Source of the DNA: Pavlovales sp. CCMP2436
Taxonomy: Eukaryota > Haptophyta > Pavlovophyceae > Pavlovales
Length of the DNA stretch: 15,939 bases
Reading direction: 5' to 3'
Assembly: GCA_026770615.1 (NCBI GenBank)
Contig: MU631788.1
Location: forward strand, 28,176-44,114
The position numbers and the translations under genes were made by a program. Within the stretch, counting starts at the first letter, position 1, and each line of letters starts with the position of its first letter. Positions 1-9,290 of this stretch are shown here, one piece after another. The notes under the pieces are model-generated. The model saw only the letters and a list, made by a program, of their open reading frames with translations. It was not told the DNA's origin and did no database searches.

Positions 1-284
1 CGGCGCTCGGCGCTAGGCGCAGATCGGCGCGCGGCACAGAACGGCGCTCGGTGCACGGCGCTCGGCGCAGATCGGCACCCGGCGCAGATCTGCGCAGATC
101 TGCGCTCGGCACTCGGCGTAGATGCTCAGCGCTCGGCGCTCGGCGCTGATCGGCGCGCGGCGCAGATCGGCGCGCGGCGCTTGGCGCTCGGCGCAGATCG
201 GCGCTCGGCGCAGATCGGCGCGGGGCGCAGATCGGCACTTGGCGCACGGCGCTTGGCGCAGATCGGCGCTTTGCGCTCGGCGCT
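1..284. repeat. GC-rich satellite built from 7-bp and 10-bp units
   Basis: Almost the whole stretch parses without gaps into two related units: a 7-mer CGGCGCN (N usually T or G) and a 10-mer CGGCGCAGAT, with scattered point changes. One 10-base block near 124-133 fits poorly. The units alternate irregularly, so there is no single longer period. Open frames here encode only Ala/Arg/Ser-rich repeat peptides and I do not regard them as genes. The array starts at or before the window edge and stops sharply at a T-run near 285. Confidence 0.9.
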
Positions 285-291
285 CTTTTTC

Positions 292-405
292 AAAATTAAC
301 GAGGGGGGGGTCATTACGGCCTAGCTCGAAGAAAAAATTAATTAGGGGGGAATCATTACGGCCTCGTAGAAAAAAATAATAATGGTGGGGTCATTCGCGA
401 CCGCA
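292..405. repeat. Degenerate ~40-bp tandem repeat, about 3 copies
   Basis: Three consecutive units start with an AAAATTAA-like run, then a G-run, then TCATTACGGCCT and an A-rich end. They begin near 292, 333 and 371. The third is the most diverged (TCATTCGCGACC in place of TCATTACGGCCT). It directly abuts the 7/10-bp satellite but has a different composition, so it is a separate array. Confidence 0.8.
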
Positions 406-496
406 GGCCGCGAGCTCGAATGTAGGGTGGGTACATTCAACTATCGGAAGCGATAAGAAAGTCATGGTTCCCGATGGGGCACAGAGGAGACTGAGG

Positions 497-551
497 AGTT
501 ATATGCAGATTCGTGAATGGGACCGCCCCATTCACGAATCTGCATCTAACT
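497..551. repeat. Near-perfect inverted repeat (25-bp arms, 5-nt loop)
   Basis: The left arm is 497-521 and the right arm 527-551, with loop ACCGC. 24 of 25 positions pair; the one mismatch is T502 against the G expected from the right arm. A weaker extension is visible outside the arms (CACAGAG on the left, CTCTGTG on the right) with unequal spacing. The structure would form a long hairpin in RNA or a cruciform in DNA. There is no obvious target-site duplication, so a mobile origin is not shown. Confidence 0.9.
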
Positions 552-841
552 TCTCTGTGCCCAACCAAGTTTGTGAGTTACTCCGAAGGATTTTCATCGG
601 ACTTTTTCGTAATTTTTCCCCGGACTGCCCACCAATTCGGATTTCGACCCACTTACAGAACTTAAATCTTTATAGGAAGACAGGCAGCAGCAGTAAGCGA
701 ATCCAGTGCGTGGACGAACTCAACCCGTGAGCGTCCAGGTGGTCGGCCTACGCGGCTTGATGCCATGACCACGTCTCCTGTTGCTGGTGGTATGCTGCCG
801 TCATCGGGCACCGCTTTGGCTTCTGGAATCTCTTTTTAAAT

Positions 842-911
842 TCAGAAGCTACGCGAAAATGGGCTGGTGAACCGCTTGATTGACGGGTTTTCACACAGAG
901 ACGGGTGTGCG
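842..911 (+). promoter_or_regulatory. Putative GLDC 5' leader with short uORF
   Basis: An upstream ATG at 859 opens a three-codon reading frame that stops at 868-870 (Met-Gly-Trp-stop), out of frame with the GLDC start at 912. A pyrimidine-rich run ending in AG at 844-845 could be the acceptor of a 5'-UTR intron. Transcription start is unknown, so whether this uORF lies in the mRNA is unproven. I see no confident core promoter motif. Confidence 0.3.
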
Positions 912-1281
912 ATGCAAGCCTCCTTGCGAGGCGCATTTCGCGTGGCGGCGCGCAGGCTGAGCTCGCAGAGGGCGAAGCCTGACCTGTTCACCGCGCAGGA
1001 CCAGTTCATCCCGCGGCACATCGGCCCGACCGATGCCGAGAGCGCGCGCATGCTCAAGGTGATCGGCTGTTCGTCGCTCGATGATCTCGTCCACAAGACG
1101 GTGCCCGCGGACATCCGCCTCAACCGCGCGATGGACTTTGGCGAGTTCACGCAGCCCAAGGGCGAGCAGGAGGCGCTCGCTCACATGAAGGATGTCGCGG
1201 GCAAGAACCACATCGCGCGCAACTTCATCGGCATGGGCTACCACGACACGTTTACGCCGGCGGTGATTCTGCGTAACGTGA

Positions 1282-1322
<41 letters not shown>

Positions 1323-4090
1323 CCCGAGGTGGCGCAGGGGCGGCTCGAGTCGCTGATGAACTTCCAGACGCTCATCTCGGGGCTCACGGGCCTCGAGCTC
1401 TGCAACGCCTCGCTCCTCGACGAGGGCACAGCCGCCGCCGAGGCGATGGCGATGTGCCACGGCCTCGCGACCAAGCGCGGCAAGTTCTTCGTCGACAAGC
1501 GCGTGCACCCGCAGACGATCGCGGTGGTGCAGTGCCGCGCCGACGGCTTCAAAATCGAGTTGGTCGTGGGCGATTTCGCCACCGCCACGCTCGACGACTC
1601 CTACTCGGGCTGCCTGCTGCAGTACCCTGCGACGGACGGCGCTGTGCTTGACTACAAGTCCTTCATCGCGCAGGCCAAGTCGGTCGGCGCCAAGGCGGCC
1701 GTCTCGGCCGACCCGCTCTCGCTGATGTTGCTCGAGTCGCCCGCCTCGATCGGCGCGGACATCGCTGTCGGCTCGGCGCAGCGCTTCGGCGTGCCGCTCG
1801 GCTACGGTGGGCCGCACGCCGGCTTCCTCTCCACCTCAAACTCGCTCGCACGCAAGATGCCGGGACGCATCATCGGCCTCTCGATCGACGCGGAGAACAA
1901 GCCCGCCTACCGCCTGACCATGCAGACGCGCGAGCAGCACATCCGCCGCGACAAGGCCACGTCCAACGTGTGCACCGCGCAGGCGCTGCTCGCCAACGTG
2001 GCGGCCATGTACGCGCTCTACCACGGACCGGAGGGCCTCAAGGAGATTGCGCTGCGCACGCACATGTCGGCGAGCCTGCTCGGCGCCGGCCTCACCAAGC
2101 TCGGCTTCGAGGTGAACGGCGGCGTCGTCTTCGACACGATCACGATCAAGACGCCCAAGGCCGACGCCATCCAGGCCACGGGCCACGCCGCGCTGATCAA
2201 CTTCCGCCACACCACGCCCGGTGAGCTGACGCTCGCGTGCGACGAGACGACGACGCCGGCGGACATTGAGCGCGTGTGGGCCGTCTTCGCGGGCAAGCCG
2301 GTGCCCTTCTCGGCGCGGGAGGTGCTCGCGGCGCTGCCCAACTCGGGCGACGCGATCAGCACCTCGCCCTTCGCGCGTCTGGACAAGCCGATCACGCACC
2401 CGATCTTCTCGCAGCACCGCTCGGAGCACCAGCTGCTGCGCTACATGATGAAACTGCAGAGCAGGGACCTCTCACTCGCGCACACCATGATGCCCCTCGG
2501 CTCGTGCACCATGAAGCTCAACGCGACGGCGGAGATGATCCCCATCACTTGGCCCGAGATCAACTCGCTGCACCCGTACGCGCCGCTCTCGCAGACCAAG
2601 GGCTACCTCGAGATGTTCAAGAACCTCGAGATGATCCTCTCCGAGGTCACCGGCTTCGACTCGGTCTCGCTCCAGCCCAACTCGGGCGCGATGGGCGAGT
2701 ACTCCGGGCTGCGCGCGATCCGCGCCTTCCAGGCGGCCAGCGGCGAGGGGCACCGCGACGTGTGCATCATCCCCGTCTCGGCGCACGGCACCAACCCCGC
2801 GTCGGCCGTCATGTGCGGCCTGCGCGTCGTGCCCATCGGCTGCGACGAGCACGGCAACATCGATATCGCCGACCTGCGCGCCAAGGCGGAGAAGCACAAG
2901 GACAAGCTCTCCTCGCTCATGGTCACCTACCCGTCGACGCACGGCGTGTTCGAGGAGGGCATCAAGGAGATCTGCCAGATCGTGCACGACTACGGCGGCA
3001 ACGTCTACATGGATGGCGCCAACATGAACGCGCAGGTCGGCCTCTGCCGCCCGGGCGACTTTGGTGCGGACGTGTGCCACCTCAACCTGCACAAGACGTT
3101 CTGCATCCCGCACGGCGGCGGCGGGCCGGGCGTCGGCCCGATCGGCGTCAAGGCGCACCTCGCGCCCTTCCTGCCGGGCAACCCGCTCATCAAGGAGGGC
3201 TCGGACGGCCTGGGCAAGGAGCACGCCTTCGGCGCGGTCGCGGCAGCCCCGTGGGGCTCGGCGAGCATCCTGCCGATCTCGTACATGTACTGCATCATGA
3301 TGGGTGCGTCCGGGCTCAAGAAGGCTACGGAGATCGCCATCCTCAACGCAAACTACATGGCCAAGCGGTGCGCGCCGCCCCCCCCCATCCCCCAAGCGCG
3401 CGCGCCCCTCCCGATCGCGCGTAGGGCTCACACACACCCCCCCCCCATACTACCCTGTAGGCTGGAGGCGCACTACGAGGTGCTCTTCACGGGCAAGGAC
3501 GGTATGTGCGCGCACGAGTTCATCCTCGACCTGCGCAGCATCAAGGCGGCCACCGGCATCTCCGAGTCTGACGTGGCCAAGCGCCTGGCCGACTACGGCT
3601 TCCACGCGCCCACCATGTCCTGGTGAGCCGTCCCCCGCTGCCGCCGCCGCTAGCCTCGTCCTCCCCTTCCCCCCCTCGCCCGCGCGCCGAGCAGCCCGCT
3701 CACCCCCCCTTCACGCACACGCACAGGCCGGTGTCGGGCACCATCATGGTGGAGCCGACCGAGTCGGAGGACCTGCAGGAGCTCAACCGCTACTGCGACG
3801 CGCTCATCTCCATCCGTAAGGAGATCAAGGAGGTGGAGGACGGCGTCTTCACCCCCGAGAACAACGTGCTCAAGAACGCGCCGCACCCGATGAGCGTGAT
3901 CTCAGCCGACGTGTGGAAGTACCCGTACACGCGCGAGCAGGCGGGCTACCCGATGCCGCACCTGCGCGGCAACAAGTTCTGGCCGACCACGGCGCGCCTC
4001 AACGACGTGTACGGCGACCGCAACCTGGTGTGCACGTGCCCACCGATGGAGGACTTCATCGACGACGAGGACAAAATGGCGTCCAACTAA
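912..4090 (+). CDS. Glycine dehydrogenase (decarboxylating), P-protein, mitochondrial
   Basis: This is the PLP-dependent P-protein of the glycine cleavage system. It decarboxylates glycine and passes the aminomethyl group to lipoyl H-protein in the mitochondrial matrix. Exons: 912-3367, 3461-3622, 3727-4090 (993 aa, normal for the family). The start is the first in-frame ATG. The first 20 residues are Arg-rich without acidic residues (Arg 6, 10, 14, 15, 20), as in a mitochondrial presequence. The mature part begins near the RHIGP motif (35-39). Family blocks seen in order: TPYQPEVSQG-like block, [61 protein letters not shown] (His625), [11 protein letters not shown] (Asp701) and [18 protein letters not shown]. 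Lys728 in the last is the expected Schiff-base lysine. The C-terminus carries PTESED, NKFWPT, CTCPPME. Both introns are phase 2 and GT-AG. Identity rests on near-continuous similarity to animal and plant GLDC. Confidence 0.96.
3368..3460 (+). other. GLDC intron 1 (93 nt, stop-free)
   Basis: Donor GTGCGC, acceptor CTGTAG, with a poly-C tract upstream of the acceptor. Removing it joins MAKR to LEAHYE, as in other P-proteins. It is 93 nt, contains no in-frame stop, and would insert 31 Pro/Arg-rich residues if retained. Confidence 0.9.
3623..3726 (+). other. GLDC intron 2 (104 nt)
   Basis: Donor GTGAGC, acceptor CGCACAG, with pyrimidine runs rich in C between. Splicing restores [19 protein letters not shown], a conserved stretch of the P-protein. 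Retention would give a stop at once because the donor creates an in-frame TGA at 3624-3626. Confidence 0.92.
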
Positions 4091-4537
4091 GCGCGCACAG
4101 CCCTGCCCCTGCTTCATCTCTGACCTGCAGCGAGCAACCGACCCTGCACACAGACTACCCGACCCTAGCGGCCGGCCGCGCCCAGCCGCCCCACTGACGG
4201 GGCGGGCGCGCGGCTATCCGTTCTTCACACACACCGAGGGCCGAATTCTCGAAAGCCAACTTTACTTCACACGTACTCCTAATGTCTAAACCCCTATTCC
4301 GGGGCAGGCCCTATTCCGAGACGATCGCGCGCGCATGTTTCTAACGCGCGAACGGCTGAGAGTTGTGCGAATGGAGTTGGAGCGCCGGATAGCCCACACC
4401 AAAGCGCGTCCGGCAATCCGGCGTACTTCCTTGTCCGACCTTTCGGTAAGCCAGGCGAGCGCACCGCGTGTTAATGACGAGTCGGAAATTTCGGCCGTGA
4501 TTTCGACTCAACGAATTTACTCTGACACACGAATGGG

Positions 4538-4591
4538 AGTGGCAGGCCACTGAGCTCGTTGGTTCAGTGGCAGGCCACTGAGCTCGTTGGT
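4538..4591. repeat. 28-bp tandem duplication with internal hairpins
   Basis: Two 26-bp identical copies (4538-4563 and 4566-4591) are separated by TC, giving a period of 28. Each copy contains AGTGGC-AG-GCCACT, a 6-bp stem with a 2-nt loop. Confidence 0.93.
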
Positions 4592-5171
4592 GAATCCTGG
4601 CGTGCCCTGTGACCTGGCGGTTACGCCAATGCCGGTGCCGTCCGTTGCAATATCTTTGATTTCAGCCGCTAAATTAAAAATCTGCGTGACCTGGTGAAGA
4701 AAACTTACGAAATTTTCAGCATGGCAGACGCTGACCTCACGTCGCTACCGCTCGAGCCTGAGCCGCTCGCCGAGAGGCCGCTTGCCATGAAAGACTCGAT
4801 GAGCGGTATCACCTGCACCTCGGCCACGCTAGAGGCTATATGCAAGGGTGTCGCTCGCTCCCCACGCCGCCCAGAACGCCCATTGAGTCGTGCTTATTGG
4901 TACCTCCTGAAATTTGCCTATCCAATAGGAATGTTTTTCTAGTCGAAATCTGCATTTATATAGTAATATTAAAATAGTTATTGAGGAGGTTCTGATGGGT
5001 CGAGGCTTTTTTTTTGCCTCTTGAGACCCTACCCTCCAAGCCTCAGCTCTAGAGAACAAAATAGAGACAAACGGCGATAGCGTATACCTTGCCTATTGAA
5101 TAGGTTTGAATAGGATCCGTCTCAGGGGTCTAGCCGACCACGCGCCAAATGGAAGAAAAAAATGACCGTAA

Positions 5172-5402
5172 AGAGGGCCAGACCTCGAAACTCCGAAGAG
5201 GACGGACAATGACAAGGCGCGTCTGCCTCACGGCCGAATACCAGTGATCACCGCAGAGGTGACCCAGCGCGTGGTCGAGCACGCGTGGCGGCCGCGCGTG
5301 TTCGGCCGAGCGCGAGCAAGCTGGAGGCCAATGCCAGGCTACATACATCAGCTCCTCGTCCACGACTTCATCAAGGAGTGGATGGAGAGCGGCAAGGCGT
5401 GA
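5172..5402 (+). pseudogene. Possible 3' terminal exon or exon relic, unrecognised
   Basis: A frame open from 5172 ends at TGA 5400-5402. Its last part reads HQLLVHDFIKEWMESGKA and uses almost only C or G at third codon positions, like the real genes here. The frame enters from upstream without a start codon. A candidate acceptor (ACCGCAG, near 5250-5256) lies inside it. I do not recognise the protein. It may be the last exon of an otherwise decayed gene or a chance open frame; nothing upstream clearly continues it. Confidence 0.25.
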
Positions 5403-5475
5403 CACTCGCCGATGGGGTGATGGGCGGGAGTGCCTTCACACCTCCGCTCGCCGCCGGCCCGCGTTCGCCTTTGGA

Positions 5476-5508
5476 GGTCTCCAGGCCCTCTGATGGGCGC
5501 TGGAGACC
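5476..5508. repeat. Strong stem-loop
   Basis: GGTCTCCAG (5476-5484) pairs perfectly with CTGGAGACC (5500-5508). An inner GCCC (5485-5488) pairs with GGGC (5495-5498), leaving a small loop and a one-sided bulge. A T-run follows after 5530. No gene end can be tied to it, so no terminator role is claimed. Confidence 0.6.
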
Positions 5509-5726
5509 ACGGTCCCGTAATAGGGCCCGTTTTTTCGGGTTTTTTTGCCTCTCTTCTACCCGACTTGACACGACTTGTAGCGGCTGGCCGGGAGCTTGTC
5601 TGAATAGGCCAGGCTTTTAAGGGCATGTCAGCAACACCTATGGCCATCCCAATAAATTATCCCCCAGGCCATCAAGCCTGGCCCTCCTCCGACCTCTTAC
5701 AGCTCAGCTGGGACCCGATATGTATA

Positions 5727-5892
5727 CAGGGTGTCGCGGGCAATAAGAAACCGTAACGTTAAGAAAGTGAGCCTTATTTTTGGTGCCCTTCAATAATAAT
5801 TTAAGCATAATTTAAGCATTATTTGTATGTAATTTGATAAGAAACCGAGCCTCAGTCTCAAAAGCGCCGTTCTTATTGCCCGCGACACCCTG
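5727..5892. mobile_element. Tc1/mariner-type MITE
   Basis: The element starts CAGGGTGTCGCGGGC and ends with its exact reverse complement. Arms including the flanking TA are perfect over 25 bp (5725-5749 and 5870-5894). It is flanked on both sides by TA, the target duplication of Tc1/mariner transposases. The CAGGGTGTC terminus is of a type common in that superfamily. The 166-bp element has no coding capacity, and its interior is AT-rich with a short direct repeat (AATTTAAGCAT). It would need a transposase from elsewhere. The perfect arms suggest a fairly recent insertion. Confidence 0.88.
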
Positions 5893-6276
5893 TATTAGCG
5901 GCTCAGCATGGTGCAACAGGTGGTGTTCACTCACTGACTTCGTCGACGTCCGACATTTTTTCTGACAGCATCCGAAATTGTCCGGTAATAGGTATGCAAT
6001 TAAAATGACGTGCGCTGATGCGCAGCTTGCCTAACCGCCGGGGGCGGTAATCTTCAACCCCTGGTCTAGTCCCAGGCGGCGGGGTGACTCAATAATCCTC
6101 CACTTATCTTTAAAAACTCTCTCCTCATCTAAGGTGCTGGTTGCGGTTGTTGGCCTGGGATAAGTGGTTTGAGTTTAGGTCAGTACAATAATTTTCTTCG
6201 CGTTTTTCCTACATTTAGCTAGTGGTTAAGGAAGTTCGTTCATTCGTTTTAAATTTCAATTTTATATAACTGGTAT

Positions 6277-6364
6277 GGATTCAAGCTGGCGTCTGACTCT
6301 CCTGAAAGTTGTGAGCCGGTTTGAGCGCTGCGTAGCCCATTGGCATTGCTTTATGCGTGCCTAT
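6277..6364 (+). repeat. Interspersed repeat family, copy a
   Basis: It begins GGATTCAAGCTGGCGTCTGA and continues through a block resembling CTGAAAGTTGTG, GCGCTGCGT and GCCCATTG to TGCGTGCC. Further copies lie at 6376-6430, 10041-10126, 11712-11805, 14990-15035 (reverse) and, for the second half only, 14739-14811. Confidence 0.85.
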
Positions 6365-6375
6365 ACTATATGTTT

Positions 6376-6430
6376 CTGATAGGGATTCAAGCTGGGGTCT
6401 CATTTTTCTGAATGTTGTGCTGATTATATT
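6376..6430 (+). repeat. Interspersed repeat family, copy b (truncated)
   Basis: CTGATAGGGATTCAAGCTGG is followed by a diverged GTCTCATTTTTCTGAATGTTG. It shares the 5' half of copy a and lies only 12 bp after it. It lacks the GCGCTGCGTCGCCC half. Confidence 0.75.
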
Positions 6431-6696
6431 ATGACGCACGCTGACCTCGGTAAAATCTTCAAGAACCCGAACGAAATTGCCTGCTACTGTAAGTGTCTGT
6501 TAGGAGCTCAGTCGGCGATTTGGTTAGTACCATCGCAAGGTGACGCGGATGAAACTCAACTATCATTCACTCATTGTCAACACTGACATGGTCATGGAGT
6601 TGGTTTATAGAGTCGCGCTCTAGTCCTAGTAACTAGTCGATGCACAGACGAAATCTGCATGTTCTCGCTGCCGCTTAATGCTCGCGCTGCCGCCAC

Positions 6697-6897
6697 CTTG
6701 TGCTCGTCCTGGGTGGCAACTATATGGCAGTGTCGTGCAGCGTGGTGTACCAGGGCGTGGGGTGGGAGGGGTGGCCGTTTATCGACACCGTGGACGCCGC
6801 GACAGCCGCTCCACGATTGACGACGCAACTGATGACGGGGAACTCGACGGCGCGACTGATGGCGCCGCATGAGGCAAATTCGCGCGTTGACGCATAG
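6697..6897 (+). other. Short coding-like open stretch, unrecognised
   Basis: A frame ending at TAG 6895-6897 begins with LVLVLGGNYMAVSCSVVYQG and has mostly G/C at third positions for its first 35 codons. There is no ATG at its beginning, and a stop lies shortly upstream. The second half looks less coding-like. I do not recognise it. It may be an exon remnant or chance. Confidence 0.15.
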
Positions 6898-7213
6898 GCA
6901 ATTCGCCTGGGCGTTCACGCGATCTGAGTCCGCCACCCACCGTCTACTGCCCCATTTTTTAAATATGAAAGTAACGTAGTTTAAAAGTTAGACTAGTAGT
7001 CGCTGGGCAAACAATCGGGGCCACTTCGAGTCCTGGACGCGCAGATCAACTGCGGCGTAACAGGCGGTAGAATGGACATCATAATATGTCGTAATTATAA
7101 CGTAACGTGTGCTACCTTGATACCTAAAACATACTAAAGCTAACGCCTTCGGCCTGCCTGCTTCTCGACGACTTCGCCCCGGGTTTGAGTCCGAGTCTCC
7201 GAGATCCGATTCC

Positions 7214-8095
7214 TCAATCATTCCACATCGCGTCTGCCTCCGCCTGCTGCTGCTGTTTCCTTGCGCTCTCCTCCTCGCGCGTGCGGCGCTCCTCCACGAG
7301 CCCACCGCCCCGGGAGGCCCCCGCGGGGGCGCGCACGCCGAGCGCTCCCGCAATCAGCCGGCTCGCGCCCACCGCCGTCGTCCTCTGCCGCTGCGCGGCG
7401 GGGAGCGGGTTTGCAGCTGCAAACCGTCCGGCCTCCTCGGAGGCTGCACTGAGCGGCTTCAAATGCATCCCCGCCGCGCCCGAGTGCGACGCGTGTGCGT
7501 GCAGCGCCGCGCTCGCCGCCGCAGTCGAGCGCAGCGCAAGCAGCCAGACGCGGCCGCTGACGGGCACGAGCGTGAAGTCGTCCGCCTCGAGGCCCGCGAC
7601 CGAAGAGATCAGCGAGAATAGCTGGGGCTGCGGAAGCGATGGAGACAAGCCGGTGAGCTCGAGCACGTGGGTGAGGGATTCCAGCGGCTCGACTTGGCGG
7701 GCGGCGGGCTTGGCCGGCTCGCGCTCGGCGTTGTCCCACGTGCTGCGCGGCGGCGAGGCAGGCGCGACAGGCAGCTGTGGCTTCTGCGGCGGCTGCTGGC
7801 GCCCGAGGTGCAGCGAGGCCAGCGCCCCTTCCGGCGCGCTCGGTGGAGGAGGGGGGTCCATGGGCCTGGTCGCCGGCCGGTCGCCCCGCGGGCCGTTGGC
7901 CGCCGGCGGCGGCGGCGACGCTGGCCGGTCGGTGGCCCGGCGGGCGGGCGGCACGTAGGCACCGCTCACGCCGGACGGGCGGTAGAGCGCAATGGTGGGG
8001 GCCGGTGCGGGGGCCTTGCCCAAGTCCCAGCTGGGCGAGTCGGCCAGCTTGCGTTCCTTTGCCAAGCGGCGTTTGTCTTCAGCTGACGCCGACAT
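7214..8095 (-). CDS. R3HCC1/R3HCC1L-type coiled-coil protein (lacking the R3H part)
   Basis: This intronless 293-aa frame has its ATG at 8095-8093 and TGA at 7216-7214. The N-terminus is basic (MSASAEDKRRLAKERK) with SGAYVPPARR at 44-53, like the YVPxARR motif of R3HCC1L. Residues 54-135 are a Pro/Ala-rich linker. Residues about 138-216 follow the degenerate RRM-like fold of the family, ending HLKPLSAAS (family LKVRPLSQA-type). Residues 217-255 contain ASRLIAGALGVR, matching the family's ARRLVxGALGV signature. A Glu/Arg/Gln-rich coil (266-287) then leads to a terminal AMWND. R3HCC1-type proteins are poorly characterised; fly and mammal members have been linked to the exon junction complex and cytoplasmic RNA. 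No N-terminal R3H domain is visible. It is divergent from CPSF3, and both start codons lie within 66 bp. The family call is by motif order. Confidence 0.75.
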   Translation of the reverse strand: MSASAEDKRRLAKERKLADSPSWDLGKAPAPAPTIALYRPSGVSGAYVPPARRATDRPASPPPPAANGPRGDRPATRPMDPPPPPSAPEGALASLHLGRQQPPQKPQLPVAPASPPRSTWDNAEREPAKPAARQVEPLESLTHVLELTGLSPSLPQPQLFSLISSVAGLEADDFTLVPVSGRVWLLALRSTAAASAALHAHASHSGAAGMHLKPLSAASEEAGRFAAANPLPAAQRQRTTAVGASRLIAGALGVRAPAGASRGGGLVEERRTREEESARKQQQQAEADAMWND

Positions 8096-8159
8096 CCTGG
8101 ATTTCAGAGCGATCGGATCGGCGACGGGGCGGCCGCGAAGCTAGGGAAGCTGCCGCGCG
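8096..8159. promoter_or_regulatory. Presumed bidirectional promoter between R3HCC1-like gene and CPSF3
   Basis: Only 64 bp separate the two divergent start codons. The spacer is GC-rich, with repeated CGATCGGATCGG-type sequence and GGGGCGGCCGCG, and has no TATA box. The core elements and both leaders must therefore sit here or overlap the coding starts. This is inferred from geometry only. Confidence 0.5.
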
Positions 8160-9226
8160 ATGAGCGACGGCATGGAGATCATCCCGCTCGGCGCGGGCTG
8201 CGAGGTCGGCCGCTCGTGCGTGATCATGCGCTTCAAGGGTTCCACAATCATGTTTGACTGCGGAGTGCACCCGGCGTTCAACGGGCTCGCCGCGCTGCCC
8301 TACTTTGACGAGTTCGACCTGTCCGAGGTGGACCTGCTGCTGGTCACGCACTTTCACCTCGACCACTGCGGCGCACTGCCGTACGTTACCGAGAAGACCA
8401 ACTTCAACGGGCGCATCTTCATGACCCACGCGACCAAGGCCATCTACAAGATCATCCTCAACGACTACGTGCGCGTCACCTCGGGGGAGGAGAAGCTCTA
8501 CGACGAAAAGGACCTCGTGCGCTCGATGGAGAAGATCGAGCTGATCGACTACCACCAGGTGGTCACGCACAAGGGCGTGCGCTTCACCGCGCTCAACGCG
8601 GGGCACGTGCTGGGTGCTGCCATGTTCAACGTCGAGGTGGCGGGTGTGCGCACACTCTACACAGGCGATTTCTCGTGCCAAGAGGACAGGCACTTGCGCG
8701 GGGCGGAGCAGCCCACGGAGAACCCGCACGTGCTCATCGTCGAGTCGACGTACGGCGTGCAGCGCCATGGCCCCGCCGACGTGCGCGAGTCACGCTTTAC
8801 GTCCTTCGTGCACAAGGTGTGTAAATAACTAAATATCTATAAAAACGTCCGGCCCCGTAAACGGCTTCCCAGTCTCCCAGCGGTGCAGCAACAACACACT
8901 GTTAACCTAGGACCGCTCCCGAGCACACGGATAGCGTCATCATCCCCTCGTCGTCATCTGAGATTGCCCCCCCCCCCCAAGGTGGTTGCTCGCGGCGGCC
9001 GCTGCCTCATCCCCGTCTTCGCGCTCGGCCGCGCGCAGGAGCTGCTGCTCATCCTCGGTGCATTTTTGTTTATAATAATTCTTTTAACGCCTCCCCACTT
9101 GCAGCTCCTGTCGGGGGCGTAGGGGCATGGTGCCTGTACTCCGACGGCTGAGGCGAGCGGGTCTGAATATGTATATATATATATTATATATATATATAGT
9201 TTTCTGTCGGACCCCCGATACTGGCC

Positions 9227-9290
<64 letters not shown>

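Larger units (their letters stand above)
4091..7213. other. Intergenic region between GLDC and the R3HCC1-like gene
   Basis: No confident gene was found in this 3.1-kb stretch. It has mixed composition and contains a 28-bp tandem duplication (4538-4591), a possible exon relic (5172-5402), a strong stem-loop (5476-5508), a mariner-type MITE (5727-5892), two interspersed-repeat copies (6277-6430) and a short open stretch with coding-like third positions (6697-6897). Short palindromic CCTATT/AATAGG motifs recur near 4914-4930 and 5091-5110. The 3' ends of both flanking genes lie in it, but I cannot place poly(A) sites. Confidence 0.7.

Noticed and set aside
122..379. Open frames in the 5' satellite
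   Set aside because: They only translate the 7/10-bp repeat into Ala/Arg/Ser-rich peptides; stop-free because of composition.
867..911. GTG codon at 867 as GLDC start
   Set aside because: It would need a non-ATG start. The ATG at 912 is the first in-frame ATG and begins an Arg-rich mitochondrial presequence.
891..3437. Long minus-strand and shifted-frame open frames over GLDC
   Set aside because: Shadows of a GC-rich coding sequence; their products are Arg/Ala/Val-rich with no family resemblance.
4335..4942. Open frames at 4335-4553 and 4694-4942
   Set aside because: No recognisable domain, mixed third-position bias, and the second depends on a GTG start or an internal ATG at 4721. Could be relics but unsupported.
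6480..6600. tRNA-like look of the segment with GGTTAGTAC
   Set aside because: No consistent acceptor, anticodon and T arms could be folded.
7177..7200. B-box-like GGTTTGAGTCC near 7181
   Set aside because: A good match to the box alone, but no tRNA cloverleaf around it, and it lies in the presumed 3' UTR of the minus-strand gene.
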